A DNA stretch of 64,000 bases from Kumtagia sp963839725. GTDB taxonomy: Bacteria; Pseudomonadota; Alphaproteobacteria; Rhizobiales; Rhizobiaceae. The translations under genes were made by a program, and so were the position numbers. Every line of letters begins with the position of its first letter. The first letter of the stretch is position 1. The notes below the pieces were generated by a model. The model made no database searches, was not told the DNA's origin, and was given only the letters and a program-made list of their open reading frames with translations. Shown here one piece after another: positions 7,591 to 16,500 of this stretch. The stretch is from assembly GCA_963839725.1 (NCBI GenBank), contig CAWIWT010000001.1, positions 1-64,000 of the forward strand. The letters run 5' to 3'.

Positions 7591-7873
7591 AAAAAAAGCG
7601 CTGTTTTCGCCGAAAAAGGGGGAGAGGGGGGCGCTGCCCCCTCATCCCCGCAAGGGTCGGCGGGCATCCCCCATCCTTCCTACACGGCCTCCGGCCGCTC
7701 CGTGCAGGACAGGGCGCGGATCCGCATCCGCGGATCATGCGCCTGCCCTTCCGGTGGGTGGTCCCCCCTGCCCGCCTCGCCTTGCCCCCTCTCCCCCGCT
7801 GTTCCGCACGAGCTCGGGAGCAGGAGCAGAGCTCCTGCCCCCTCGGGCAAGAGCAGGAAAGGCGGAGAGGACT
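7591..7873 (+). promoter_or_regulatory. GC-rich leader of ardC, no gene seen
   Basis: This stretch contains the hairpin GCAGGAG (7820-7826) / CTCCTGC (7832-7838) and ends in the ribosome site GGCGGAGAGG just before the ardC ATG. No supportable coding region was found. It resembles the GC-rich leader before the ParB-like gene in composition. Confidence 0.35.
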
Positions 7874-8809
7874 ATGCGAAATCGTCAACCGGCTGAAAAT
7901 CGCACGGACGTTTACGAGCGGATCACGGCGAAGATCATTGCGGACTTAGAGAGCGGCACGCGGCCATGGATGCAACCATGGAGCGGCGGAGCAATCCCGG
8001 TGCGACCCCTTCGGCACAACGGCATTCCCTATCGCGGCATCAACACTATTCTGCTGTGGGATGAAGCCGATGCCCGAGGCTACTCGTCGCCCTATTGGAT
8101 GACCTACCAGCAAGCGCAGCAGTTGGGCGGTCAGGTCCGCAAGGGGGAGAAGTCCACGCTTGTCGTCTATGCCAACGTGCTCGAGCGCAGCGAAACGAAT
8201 GACAACGGCGAGGAGATCGAGCGCCGAATTCCCTTCATGAAGGGATATGCGGTGTTCTGCGCCGATCAGATCGACAACCTGCCAGAGACGTACCGTAGTG
8301 CCACCACCCGCACAGATAGTTCGCCAAAGGAGCGCATCCCGCACGCCGATGCGTTCTTCGGCAGTCTCGGCGCGGATATTCGCCAAGGCGGCAACAATGC
8401 CTTCTATCGCATCGATGCCGATTTCATCGGCATGCCACCTTTCGAGGCTTTTGTATCCGTCGAGGCGCACGCCGCTACCTTGGGACATGAATGCATCCAC
8501 TGGACCCGGCACCCCTCCCGGCTCAATCGCGATCTAGGCCGCAGGTCATTCGGTGATCAAGGCTACGCCCGCGAAGAACTGGTCGCCGAACTCGGCAGCG
8601 TGTTTCTTGCTGCAGACCTTGGCCTATCGATCGATCCGCGCGACGACCATGCCGCCTATATTGCGGATTGGCTCAAAGTTCTCAAAGGCGACAAGCGCGC
8701 CATCTTCCAAGCCGCGTCACATGCCGAAAAGGCCGTGGCGTTCCTTCATGCCCTTCAGCCGCAAGCTGTCGAAACCCGAGATCATATAGAGGAGGAGCGC
8801 GCTGCATAG
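7874..8809 (+). CDS. ardC: ArdC-family antirestriction protein (zincin type)
   Basis: 311 residues from the ATG at 7874 (GGAGAGG ribosome site). The N-terminal ~130 residues form the ssDNA-binding ArdC domain: RTDVYERITAKIIADLESG, then NGIPYRGINTILLW and SPYWMTYQQAQQLGGQVRKG. The C-terminal half is a metallopeptidase-like domain with HECIH and, downstream, EELVAELGSVFLAADLG as the likely third ligand. ArdC proteins shield incoming DNA during conjugation and are carried in leading regions of plasmids and ICEs, which fits the ssb and ParB-like genes here. The start was chosen by homology; the frame also continues upstream. Confidence 0.9.
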   Translation: MRNRQPAENRTDVYERITAKIIADLESGTRPWMQPWSGGAIPVRPLRHNGIPYRGINTILLWDEADARGYSSPYWMTYQQAQQLGGQVRKGEKSTLVVYANVLERSETNDNGEEIERRIPFMKGYAVFCADQIDNLPETYRSATTRTDSSPKERIPHADAFFGSLGADIRQGGNNAFYRIDADFIGMPPFEAFVSVEAHAATLGHECIHWTRHPSRLNRDLGRRSFGDQGYAREELVAELGSVFLAADLGLSIDPRDDHAAYIADWLKVLKGDKRAIFQAASHAEKAVAFLHALQPQAVETRDHIEEERAA

Positions 8810-8945
8810 GCGGCGCGCTGTGTTAGTGAGTAGCAACCAGGCGATTTAGTTCTCTCTTTCACATACCCGCTGACGGGTTTCTTTCCCTTGACGAGGTAGG
8901 AGAGCGTTTTCGCAGTCCGGCCGAGCCGTTGCCACCGTCGACCCC

Positions 8946-9469
8946 ATGTTCACTCGACCCGCCGCATCGCTCTCCGCACTCTGGCTGCTGAGCACCGTTT
9001 CCATTGTGCAAGCCGCTGACAAACCCACCGATCCGCAGATCGCGCATATAGCCTACACCGCAGGCGTGATCGACATCGAGGCGGCGAAACTCGCCATCTC
9101 GAAATCGAAGAACGCCGATATCGTGGCTTTCGCCAACGACATGGTCCGCGACCACAAAGCGGTGAACGTTCAGGCGCTTGATCTGGTCAAGAAGCTCAAC
9201 GTTGCGCCCGAGACAATGACACCAGCAAGGCGCTTACTCAGGCTGCAGCTGATGAACGCGCCAAATTGGCTGCCCTCGATGGCGCGGCTTTCGACAAGGC
9301 ATACGTCAACAACGAGGTCGCGTACCACAAGCAGGTCAACGGGGCGCTTGCGACGCTGCTGATTCCCTCTGCCGAAAATGCCGAACTGAAGGCACTTCTC
9401 GAAACGGGCTTGAAGCTCTTCGAGGGCCATCAGCAGCACGCCGAGCACGTCGCAGCCAGCCTCAACTAG
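8946..9469 (+). pseudogene. DUF4142 periplasmic protein, frameshifted
   Basis: The first frame gives a signal peptide (MFTRPAASLSALWLLS..VQAAD) and the DUF4142 ferritin-like helices IAHIAYTAGVIDIEAAKLA, ADIVAFANDMVRDHKAVN and LVKKLNVAPE. The homology then switches frame at about 9208 to DNDTSKALTQAADERAKLA, AALDGAAFDKAYVNNEV and LLETGLKLFEGHQQHAEH, with a stop at 9467-9469. One missing base near GAGAC (9208-9212) explains the shift. Restored length is about 174 residues, normal for the family. DUF4142 proteins are small periplasmic or outer-membrane helical bundles linked to stress. As written, the gene is broken. Confidence 0.8.
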
Positions 9470-9480
9470 GGCGCACGACC

Positions 9481-9588
9481 GTGCGTTCTAGACGGCACAT
9501 TGGTGTCTTAACCGGGCTCGCGCTGATCATGGGTGCCGTGTCGGCGCGGGCAGATACCATTCAGGTGACGATCGACAGGCTCGTATTG
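9481..9588 (+). pseudogene. 5' fragment of a cupredoxin-like gene
   Basis: The reading frame starts with a signal peptide (MRSRRHIGVLTGLALIMGA..ARA) followed by DTIQVTIDRLV, the first beta strand of an amicyanin/plastocyanin-like cupredoxin. Homology then stops. The rest of the 81-codon frame reads into unrelated sequence (an inverted transporter fragment), so the copper-binding part is absent. It starts 11 bases after the DUF4142 stop, and DUF4142 and cupredoxin genes are plausible operon partners. Confidence 0.5.
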
Positions 9589-9773
9589 ACCAGCCCTGTC
9601 GCGGCAAACAGCGTGAGTGCGCCGCCGGTGTTCAACCGCGTTATCTTGGAGCCCATCGTGTGGACGATGCGCCAGCCGCCGAACAGGGTGCCGACCGCCA
9701 ACACAGCTGATAGCCCGAAGTCGTAAGCCGGCAAGCCGTGTACCCAGCGGCCACCTTTGACAGCGCCCCGTTT
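9589..9773 (-). pseudogene. internal fragment of a PiT-family phosphate transporter
   Basis: On the minus strand an open stretch without a start reads LPAYDFGLSAVLAVGTLFGGW, then RIVHTMGSKITRL and GGALTLFAATGL. ALGTxxGGWRIVKTMGxKI and the following GGAxxLF are characteristic of PiT inorganic phosphate transporters (about 500 residues when whole). Only about 60 residues remain, with an internal deletion before GGAL. The fragment abuts the cupredoxin fragment head-on at about 9588, indicating a rearrangement scar. Confidence 0.55.
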
Positions 9774-9933
9774 TTAACACCGCGCGCCATGGCTCCGGAC
9801 TCCGGGAAATTCCGGTCAGACATTACTTCGGGCAAAAAACAGCGCCTGTCGACTGTATCTCCTGACTATTCACGCTGGTTTCACGGACGATCGGGAAGTT
9901 TCCCACATCAAACGGAAAAGCAGGTGGAATGTC

Positions 9934-10644
9934 ATGCTAAACGCATCGGACGAGACCACGTTTTACCTTGAATCGCAGGACTCGTCGGCGACTGTCGAAA
10001 CGCCTGTGTCCACGGCCCATTCCGATGATCCTGTCACTCGGGAGCGCCAACGCATCGCCCGCGACCTTCACGACAATGCCGGCCAGTATCTCGTCGGCAT
10101 CGCTCTGCGGTTAAAGGCACTCGAACTCAACGCTGATGACCATGCGTTTCGCGATTCCATCATCGACATCAGGGGCATGCTCTCTCGTTTCGGAGAAGAG
10201 CTAAGGGCGACATGCAGTGGAAACAGAGGCGGCATACCAAATGCCTCAAGCCTGATTTCCGCGCTCGAATCGCTTGTTTCGGAATGGCAGCGCGACACAG
10301 GCATCCCGGTCTTCCTCGAGCAAGAGGTCAAGGAAGGCGCCGGATTCGATGATGACGAGGCGGAGGCTGTGTTCAGGATCGTCCAGGAATCGCTGACCAA
10401 TGTCGCCAAGCACGCGGCCGCGGCCTCGCGTGTCGACATACGGCTCCGTATCACACGCAGCCGAATTAGGCTCGAAGTTGTTGATAACTCGAGAAAAAGA
10501 GAAGCATTGTCAAATACTTGCTGCTGCACTCAGAGCGGCGGGAAAGGTATTTCCGGAATGCGTGAACGCGTTTCGGAACTCGGCGGCCAAGTTTGGGTTC
10601 GCCACACACCGGGCAAGGGTGCCCAGCTTGTCGCAATCATTTGA
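9934..10644 (+). CDS. soluble sensor histidine kinase, NarL-cognate (HisKA_3) type
   Basis: 236 residues with no membrane segment. The HisKA_3 box is RERQRIARDLHDNAGQYL with phospho-acceptor His46. The HATPase N box is AVFRIVQESLTNVAKHA, and the C-terminal ATPase part is GKGISGMRERVSELGGQVWV followed by GKGAQLVAII. The usual DxGxG (G1) nucleotide motif is replaced by VVDNSRKREA, and a cysteine cluster follows, so ATP binding may be altered. It is 36 bases upstream of a LuxR-type response regulator and almost certainly pairs with it. The signal is unknown; the N-terminal 30 residues contain no sensor domain. Confidence 0.8.
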   Translation: MLNASDETTFYLESQDSSATVETPVSTAHSDDPVTRERQRIARDLHDNAGQYLVGIALRLKALELNADDHAFRDSIIDIRGMLSRFGEELRATCSGNRGGIPNASSLISALESLVSEWQRDTGIPVFLEQEVKEGAGFDDDEAEAVFRIVQESLTNVAKHAAAASRVDIRLRITRSRIRLEVVDNSRKREALSNTCCCTQSGGKGISGMRERVSELGGQVWVRHTPGKGAQLVAII

Positions 10645-10680
10645 CGAGAAACGAAAATCCAGAAGAGAGGCTATTTAGCG

Positions 10681-11346
10681 ATGAAAACGCCAATCCGTGC
10701 TGTTATCGTTGACGATCACCCAGTTGTTGTCGCGGGCGCCCGTGCGCTCATAGAAGCATCCGAGGATATTGTTTGTGTCGGGGTGGCCAACACCGGAGCC
10801 CAGGCGCTGTCGCTGATCAGCGAAACCGTTCCGGATATCATTGTTCTCGATGTATCCCTGCCGGATGTGAGCGGATTGACGCTCGCAAAGAAGATCATCG
10901 ATGACGGGCATCAGGCCCACATCGTCATGATGACGCTTTTCGAGGAGCGCAAATACATCGACGAAGCGTTGCGGATCGGCGCTCGCGGTTTTGTCCAGAA
11001 GCGCTCGGCGGAGCAAAATTTGCTGATGGCCATCCGCACCGCCATGCTGGGCGGACTTTTCCTCGATCCGCCGACGGCCATTGGCTTGAATACGGCAGCC
11101 GTCGAGGCGCAGCCGCAGCTCAGCAAGGATCTATCGGTGCTTACCAAGCGCGAGCTGGAGGTCCTGAAAATGGTGGCCTTGGGCTACTCCAACAAGGAGA
11201 TCGCCTGGCGGGTTCAGGTCAGCGTCAAGTCGATCGAGACCTACAAGGCACGCGCCACCGACAAGCTGAAGCTGTATTCACGTGCGCAGATCGTCAGCTT
11301 CGCGATCAAGCATGGGTGGATGATGGAAGAAGCCAGCGCCGCTTAG
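10681..11346 (+). CDS. NarL/FixJ-type response regulator
   Basis: 221 residues. The receiver domain has acidic residues Asp11-Asp12 and phospho-acceptor Asp57 (IIVLDVSLPDVSG), a conserved Thr in MMTLFEER and Lys in FVQKRSAE. The C-terminal LuxR helix-turn-helix is LTKRELEVLKMVALGYSNKE followed by VQVSVKSIETYKARATDKL. When phosphorylated it should bind promoter DNA as a dimer. Its kinase is encoded immediately upstream in the same direction. The regulon is not evident; neighbouring genes are unrelated or broken. Confidence 0.9.
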   Translation: MKTPIRAVIVDDHPVVVAGARALIEASEDIVCVGVANTGAQALSLISETVPDIIVLDVSLPDVSGLTLAKKIIDDGHQAHIVMMTLFEERKYIDEALRIGARGFVQKRSAEQNLLMAIRTAMLGGLFLDPPTAIGLNTAAVEAQPQLSKDLSVLTKRELEVLKMVALGYSNKEIAWRVQVSVKSIETYKARATDKLKLYSRAQIVSFAIKHGWMMEEASAA

Positions 11347-11481
11347 GCCAGAGCTTCATGCGCCGGCCACAGCGACAAACGCTGAGCTCGAGCAGGCGAG
11401 CGTATTTGTGCAATCGGTCGGCCGATCGCTAGGTGCATTGTCTGATGCCACCGCATGGTTCCGGATACATAGTCCGATGCG

Positions 11482-12882
11482 CTAGCGGCTGCAGGTGCCG
11501 GAGGCCTTGGCCCGGCCCGACTCGCATTTGTTGCTGGCAGGGTCGCCGCTGGCGAGCTTGGGAATGTCTGCCCCAAGCGAGCCGACGTGCTGGCCAAAGT
11601 TGTCCCGGCTGTTTGGATCGATCACCGCGACCGGCGCGGAGATCACCAGTCCGGCCGCGGTGCCCGCTGTGGCAGCAGCGCCGGCTGCTGCGGCAACGAT
11701 CGTGTCGCCAAAGCCCTTCCTTTCATCGGTCAGGGTCTGGCCACTCGACAGGCGGGTACCGATCAACTGCACGATCTCCGGTGACTCCGCGAATTTGCTG
11801 TGGTGGAGATCGTCGCCCGCTTTGACCGCGGTCAAGTCCACGACAGCGATACGGTTCTCTTGCAGTTCCGCCTTGTAGGGCGCTTGTTCGGGGTCGATGG
11901 CCCCAAGCCGCGCGACATTGCCCCAGACCCGTCGCGAGACGGCAAGCGCGCGGTCGTCGCGCGAGACGAACAGCGTGAATTGCGGATGCTGATCTCCCAT
12001 ATCGGCGATCTGCGAGCGGAACACATCCACGTCGACGTCCGGCGCGGCCAGCATGACATTCTTGAATTTCGCAGGCAGCCGGCCGTTGCGGATGGCCATC
12101 TGGCGCAGCGATTCCAGCGCCAGCCAGTTGCCCATCGAATGAGCCAGAACGTTGACCTCGCCGACATCGGGATCGCGCGCCAGATACTGGAAAAGGGACT
12201 CGAGTGCGTTGCGCGTGTAATTGGTGCTCTCGCGGTCATAGCCATAGGCAAGCACGCTGCCGCGAGACGGCCAGGTCACCAGCACCGGGACGCTGTGAGT
12301 ATTCGAATCATGGACAATCTGGGCGAAACGGAAGACCGCGTCCTCGAACCTGTTATTGAAGCCGTGGATGAAAACCAGGACGCTGCGGTCCGGGCTTTTG
12401 CGGACCGATTGAGCGAGCCAACGTTCCGCCGCGTCGCTATCGATAATATCCGCCTTGATTGCCGCAAAATCGGTGGCCGGATCGGGCGGAAGTTTTTTCG
12501 GCCACGCCACTTCGCCGGCCTTTCGCACATTTGGCGGCGGTATCGAGACGGTAATTTCGGCAAAGGCCGGCTGTAAGGCCCGCTCGCCGCTGAACATCTC
12601 TCCGGGCTGGGTGGCAAAGCCGCGTGTCGTCGCGACGACCATATCGACCGTGCTGGCGGACGGCGAAGTTTCCGCCACAGGCAATAGCACGCCCTTGGGT
12701 TTGCCGGCGCATCCGAGCAGAAGGGCAAAGAGCATCGATACCAGCAAGACGCTGCCGGTATATCGGCGATAGCCAGTGCGTGATGGCAGGCCGCTTGGTT
12801 CTTCCGGGCTCATCGAGCGGCCAGACCCGCCGCGGCCGCAGGCGTGGCCAGCAGCAATCCATTCAGCGTTTCTGGCGTTCAT
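11482..12882 (-). CDS. alpha/beta-hydrolase lipoprotein (DUF900 type)
   Basis: The ATG at 12882 follows GAGAGG and gives 466 residues; an ATG at 12813 would put the signal nearer the N-terminus and is the main alternative. A hydrophobic segment ends in a lipobox (LLVSMLFALLLGC). The hydrolase domain has VLVFIHGFNNRFEDAVFRFAQ, VTWPSRGSVLAYGYDRES and the nucleophile elbow AHSMGNW, with a downstream ..APDVDVDVFRSQ. This is the DUF900 esterase-like family. The C-terminal ~80 residues are alanine/glycine-rich and cysteine-containing. The substrate is unknown and the enzyme is probably anchored on the periplasmic side. It is transcribed in the trxA direction but is separated from it by a terminator. 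Confidence 0.8.
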   Translation of the reverse strand: MNARNAEWIAAGHACGRGGSGRSMSPEEPSGLPSRTGYRRYTGSVLLVSMLFALLLGCAGKPKGVLLPVAETSPSASTVDMVVATTRGFATQPGEMFSGERALQPAFAEITVSIPPPNVRKAGEVAWPKKLPPDPATDFAAIKADIIDSDAAERWLAQSVRKSPDRSVLVFIHGFNNRFEDAVFRFAQIVHDSNTHSVPVLVTWPSRGSVLAYGYDRESTNYTRNALESLFQYLARDPDVGEVNVLAHSMGNWLALESLRQMAIRNGRLPAKFKNVMLAAPDVDVDVFRSQIADMGDQHPQFTLFVSRDDRALAVSRRVWGNVARLGAIDPEQAPYKAELQENRIAVVDLTAVKAGDDLHHSKFAESPEIVQLIGTRLSSGQTLTDERKGFGDTIVAAAAGAAATAGTAAGLVISAPVAVIDPNSRDNFGQHVGSLGADIPKLASGDPASNKCESGRAKASGTCSR

Positions 12883-13149
12883 CTGCGCGTACCTCTCAAA
12901 GAACTCGTAATCCACTCGATGCGAATGCAAGTCTTAGTGCGAATGCACGTCTCTCAAATGCGATGCAATGTACGCGGGCAACGTCCTGGCTGTCGGAGGT
13001 CGGCATGAAGTCGGCTGCCACGACAGCTATTTTCACGCCGCCCAAAGGCGGCAGCGCTCCACGTTGTCACATCGCATCGCGCCGGGCAATTGCGCGCGAG
13101 CCACAGTTGATCCGCCTTCTTCGCGGATGGTTCAGTCGCCGAAGACAAC
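12883..13149. other. intergenic stretch, no gene seen
   Basis: About 270 bases between the hydrolase gene and the trxA terminator. Open frames on the plus strand have no homology. In other rhizobia folC and accD would follow trxA on this side; no remnant of either was recognised. Confidence 0.4.
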
Positions 13150-13176
13150 AAAAAACCCGGCGCCAAGGCCGGGCTT
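13150..13176 (-). terminator. intrinsic terminator of trxA
   Basis: Read on the minus strand, GCCCGGC and GCCGGG pair around a short loop and are followed by TTTTTT, about 25 bases after the trxA stop. Confidence 0.85.
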
Positions 13177-13198
13177 TTCAAGACTCGAGGAAGATGAA

Positions 13199-13522
13199 TC
13201 AGGCGACGGCGCCGTTGATCCAGTGCGACAGCGCGGTTTTCGGTAACGCGCCAACCTTCATGTCGGCCACTTCGCCGCCTTTGAAGATCATCAGGGTTGG
13301 GATCGAGCGAACGCCGAACTGCGCGGCCAACTCGGGATTCTCGTCGATGTTGAGCTTGACAATCTTGACCTTGCCGGCGAGTTCGGTGGAAATCTCCTCG
13401 AGCGACGGTCCGATCATCTTGCACGGGCCACACCATTCCGCCCAGAAATCCACGACGACCGGCGCGCTCGCGTCCAGAACGTCAGCCTTGAAGTTGCTCT
13501 TGTCGACCTTGACGGTGGCCAT
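13199..13522 (-). CDS. trxA: thioredoxin 1
   Basis: 107 residues from the ATG at 13522 (GAGAGG upstream); an in-frame extension to 13585 lacks homology. The active site WCGPC has Cys31 and Cys34 in VVVDFWAEWCGPCKM, with the cis-proline loop VRSIPTLMIFKGG. Cytoplasmic dithiol reductant for ribonucleotide reductase, methionine sulfoxide reductases and others. It lies 75 bases downstream of addA and is the last gene of the divL-to-trxA block, with its own terminator. Confidence 0.97.
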   Translation of the reverse strand: MATVKVDKSNFKADVLDASAPVVVDFWAEWCGPCKMIGPSLEEISTELAGKVKIVKLNIDENPELAAQFGVRSIPTLMIFKGGEVADMKVGALPKTALSHWINGAVA

Positions 13523-13597
13523 CTCAAAAATCCTCTCGGGGTTCAAACTTGCGCTAGATGTGGTGGTACGCAGTACCAGAGTCAAGCAGCGCTTGTT

Positions 13598-16500
13598 TCA
13601 CGCCTTGGTGAGTCGGACAAGCGCTCCGTCCAGAACGTCTGCCGGGAGCGCGATCAGGCGGGGCGCTTCGGTGAACAGCAGCGCCGCGGTGACTCTTCGG
13701 GCCGGAAAGATAGGCTGAAGCAGCGCGCGGTAGAGCGCAAGCTGCGTGACATAGGCAGGGGGAACGGCGGAAAGCGCTTGCGGTGCAGGGCGATTGGTCT
13801 TGTAGTCGACGATCAGTACCTCGGTGTCAGTCACCGCGAGCCGGTCGACTTTCCCGGAAACCGCTCGCTGCTCGCCGCGCAGGTCGATATGGCCCATGAT
13901 CGCGACTTCGGCCTTTGAGCGCACCGAAAACAGCGGCCGGAAGGCGTCGGTGCCGAGAATGCCGAGGACGGAAGCCAGCGCCTTGTCGCGCTCGTGTTCC
14001 GGCCAGTCGCCGGTCACTCGATCGAGATAACGGCGCGCCGCAGCTTCCCTGTCGCTCTCGGCGATGTCAGGCAATATTTGCAATAGCTTGTGCACCACCG
14101 TGCCGCGCTCGATGGCGAAACCCGGCTCTTCTTCCGGATTGAGCACCGGCGAGCGGCCCGACACGATTGCTGCTTGCGTTTCGATGATCAGCGCTGAAGC
14201 GCCGGATGGCGCCAATGGGCGCGGCAGCGATTTGGCCGGCGGCAAGGGGATCAACAGGCTCGCCGGCAAAGGCGGCTCCGGCGAAATCCGTTCTGCCTCG
14301 ACCTGAACCGGCTCTATTCCAGGCGTATAGCCATTGACGCGAAACCGATGAACCGGCCCTGCAACCGGGTGGATGATCTCGGTGCTCTCATTGGCTCCCG
14401 TCAAGGCGGCGGCGACCAGCGAATGCCAGGTGGTCGGCACCGGCGTCTTCTTGCCATGAAAGCCGCAGACGATCAGCCGATCCTCGGCGCGCGTCATGCC
14501 TACATACAGCAGGCGGCGGTATTCATCGTCGGCGCGCCCGCCGATCTGGGCCTCGAGCTGGCGGACGAAGGCGTTCGGCGTCTCGCCCGGCGCGCGCCAC
14601 AGATAGGCCTTGGTGCCGCGTAGCGCGCCCCGCGGCGCGAACGGGATCAGCCTGGGCAAATGCTGATTGGCGAAAGGTTGAGAGCCGCCATCGACCAGGA
14701 ACACCACCGGCGCCTCAAGACCCTTGGCGGCGTGCACGGTCATGATCCGCACCTCGTCGCGAGTCTGGTCCATCTCGCGCTTGATCTCCGGCGCCGAGGA
14801 TTGCAGCGTGGCGAGAAATGTCTCCAGTCCGGGCAGGCCGGTCTTTTCCTGGGCCAGCGCGAAATTCAGGAACTCGTCGAGAATATCGCCTGCTTCCTGG
14901 CCCAGCCGCCCGATCATCTTCGCGCGCACGCCGTCGCGGCCAAGAACGCCCGAGTAGAACTCGAACGGCCGCCGGAATGCCGCCTCATTGGTCCAGCGCG
15001 CAAGCTTTTCGGCAATCGCCGCGCAGGCGGGGTCTGCGCGCAACGATGTGTGGAGCGAGACGCGTTCGGCCCGGCCTGATGCCAGCGCGAACAGTCCCTC
15101 CTCGCTGAAGCCGAAGATCGGACTGCGCAGCAGCGCCGCAAGCGACAGGTCGTCCTCCGGCTGCAGCAGGAAGCGGCCGAGCGCGATCATGTCTTTCACC
15201 GCTATATGCGCCGGCAGGCTGAGGCGGTCAGCACCGGCAATCGGGATATGCCGTTCCTTGAGGCTCTTGGCCAACGCGTTGACGATGCTGCCGCGCTTGC
15301 GCACAAGCACCAGGATGTCGCCGGGCGTGAGGCACCGTCCCGTGCCTTCGATCACTTCGCCCGACTTCAGCCAATGCTCGATGGTTCGGGCGATGTTCTC
15401 CGCCAGCCGCACGGCAGGCGCGGTCGCGTGGTCGATGGCCTCCGTCCAGTCGTCCGGTTCGTCCACCGCGCCGGCGCCGAGCGAAGGCCAGACTTCGACA
15501 TAGCCTGGCGCGCCGGCGCGGATGGCGTTGTGCTGGATGGGGTCACCGGCAAAGGTCAATCCGCGCCGCACCGGCTCCGCGGCAAAGACACGGTCCACGG
15601 CGTGAAGCACATCGTCGGTCGAGCGAAACGACAGGGTCAACTTCACATGCTCGAAGCTGCCTTCCGCACCCAGTACCTTCTCGGAGAACGCATAGCCGCT
15701 TTCCGCAAAGGCCTCGGGTGCGGCGCCCTGGAATGAATAGATCGACTGCTTTTCGTCGCCGACGGCAAACACCGTGCGGCGGACGGTGTCGCGCGCCCCA
15801 GCGCCGGAGAAGAACTCTTCGGCCAAGCGCCGCACCACGCCCCATTGTTCCGGGCTGGTGTCTTGCGCCTCGTCGAGCAGGATGTGATCTATGCCCTTGT
15901 CGAGCTTGTAGAGTACCCATGGGCCGGCGTCCTGCCGCGCCAGCAAGCGGACGGTCCGGCTGATCAAGTCGTTGAAGTCGAGAAACCCCCGACCGGTCTT
16001 CAGCTGCTCGTAGCGGGCGATCAACCAATCGGCGATGGTAAGAGCGGCGCGGGTGTTTTCCACCATGCGCAGCGTGGCCAACCGGTCGCTTGCTCGCTGA
16101 ATGGCATCGCAGGCAAGCGCATAGCAGTCGTCTAAGTCAGGTAGACGCGTGCGCATCGCCTTGTTGGCGATACTGGCCGGCCCATAAGGCTGTCCGTCGG
16201 CTTTCAGAAAGGCTTTGGCGAGCAAATCCAAGCGGCGTTCCGGATCGCTTTCGGCAAAAGCCAGTCCTCCATCAGGAGCGATGTAGCTCAGCGGGTTCCT
16301 CGCATCTGTTGCCTGCGCAGCGGCAACAAATTCCTGAAAGTAAGCCGGCGTGAAACCGGGCAGCGGCCATACCGCGTTGGCGACCGCCGCGGCGGTGACA
16401 TCCGGCTCGAACCCGAACTCGGCATAGAGTTCGCCAAAGGGCGGCTCGTCGCCCGCAATGGCATCCAGCAACCCGCGCAGGCCGTCACGATTGCGCAGGA

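Noticed and set aside
7056..7888. Long minus-strand open frames of 138-272 codons across the tandem repeats
   Set aside because: They are the same repeat read in three rotating frames, with Arg/Ala/Pro-rich low-complexity translations, no ribosome site and no homology. GC-rich repeats give such frames by chance.
11800..12576. 258-codon plus-strand frame opposite the lipoprotein hydrolase
   Set aside because: Antisense shadow without motifs; the minus-strand gene has a lipobox and a serine-hydrolase elbow.
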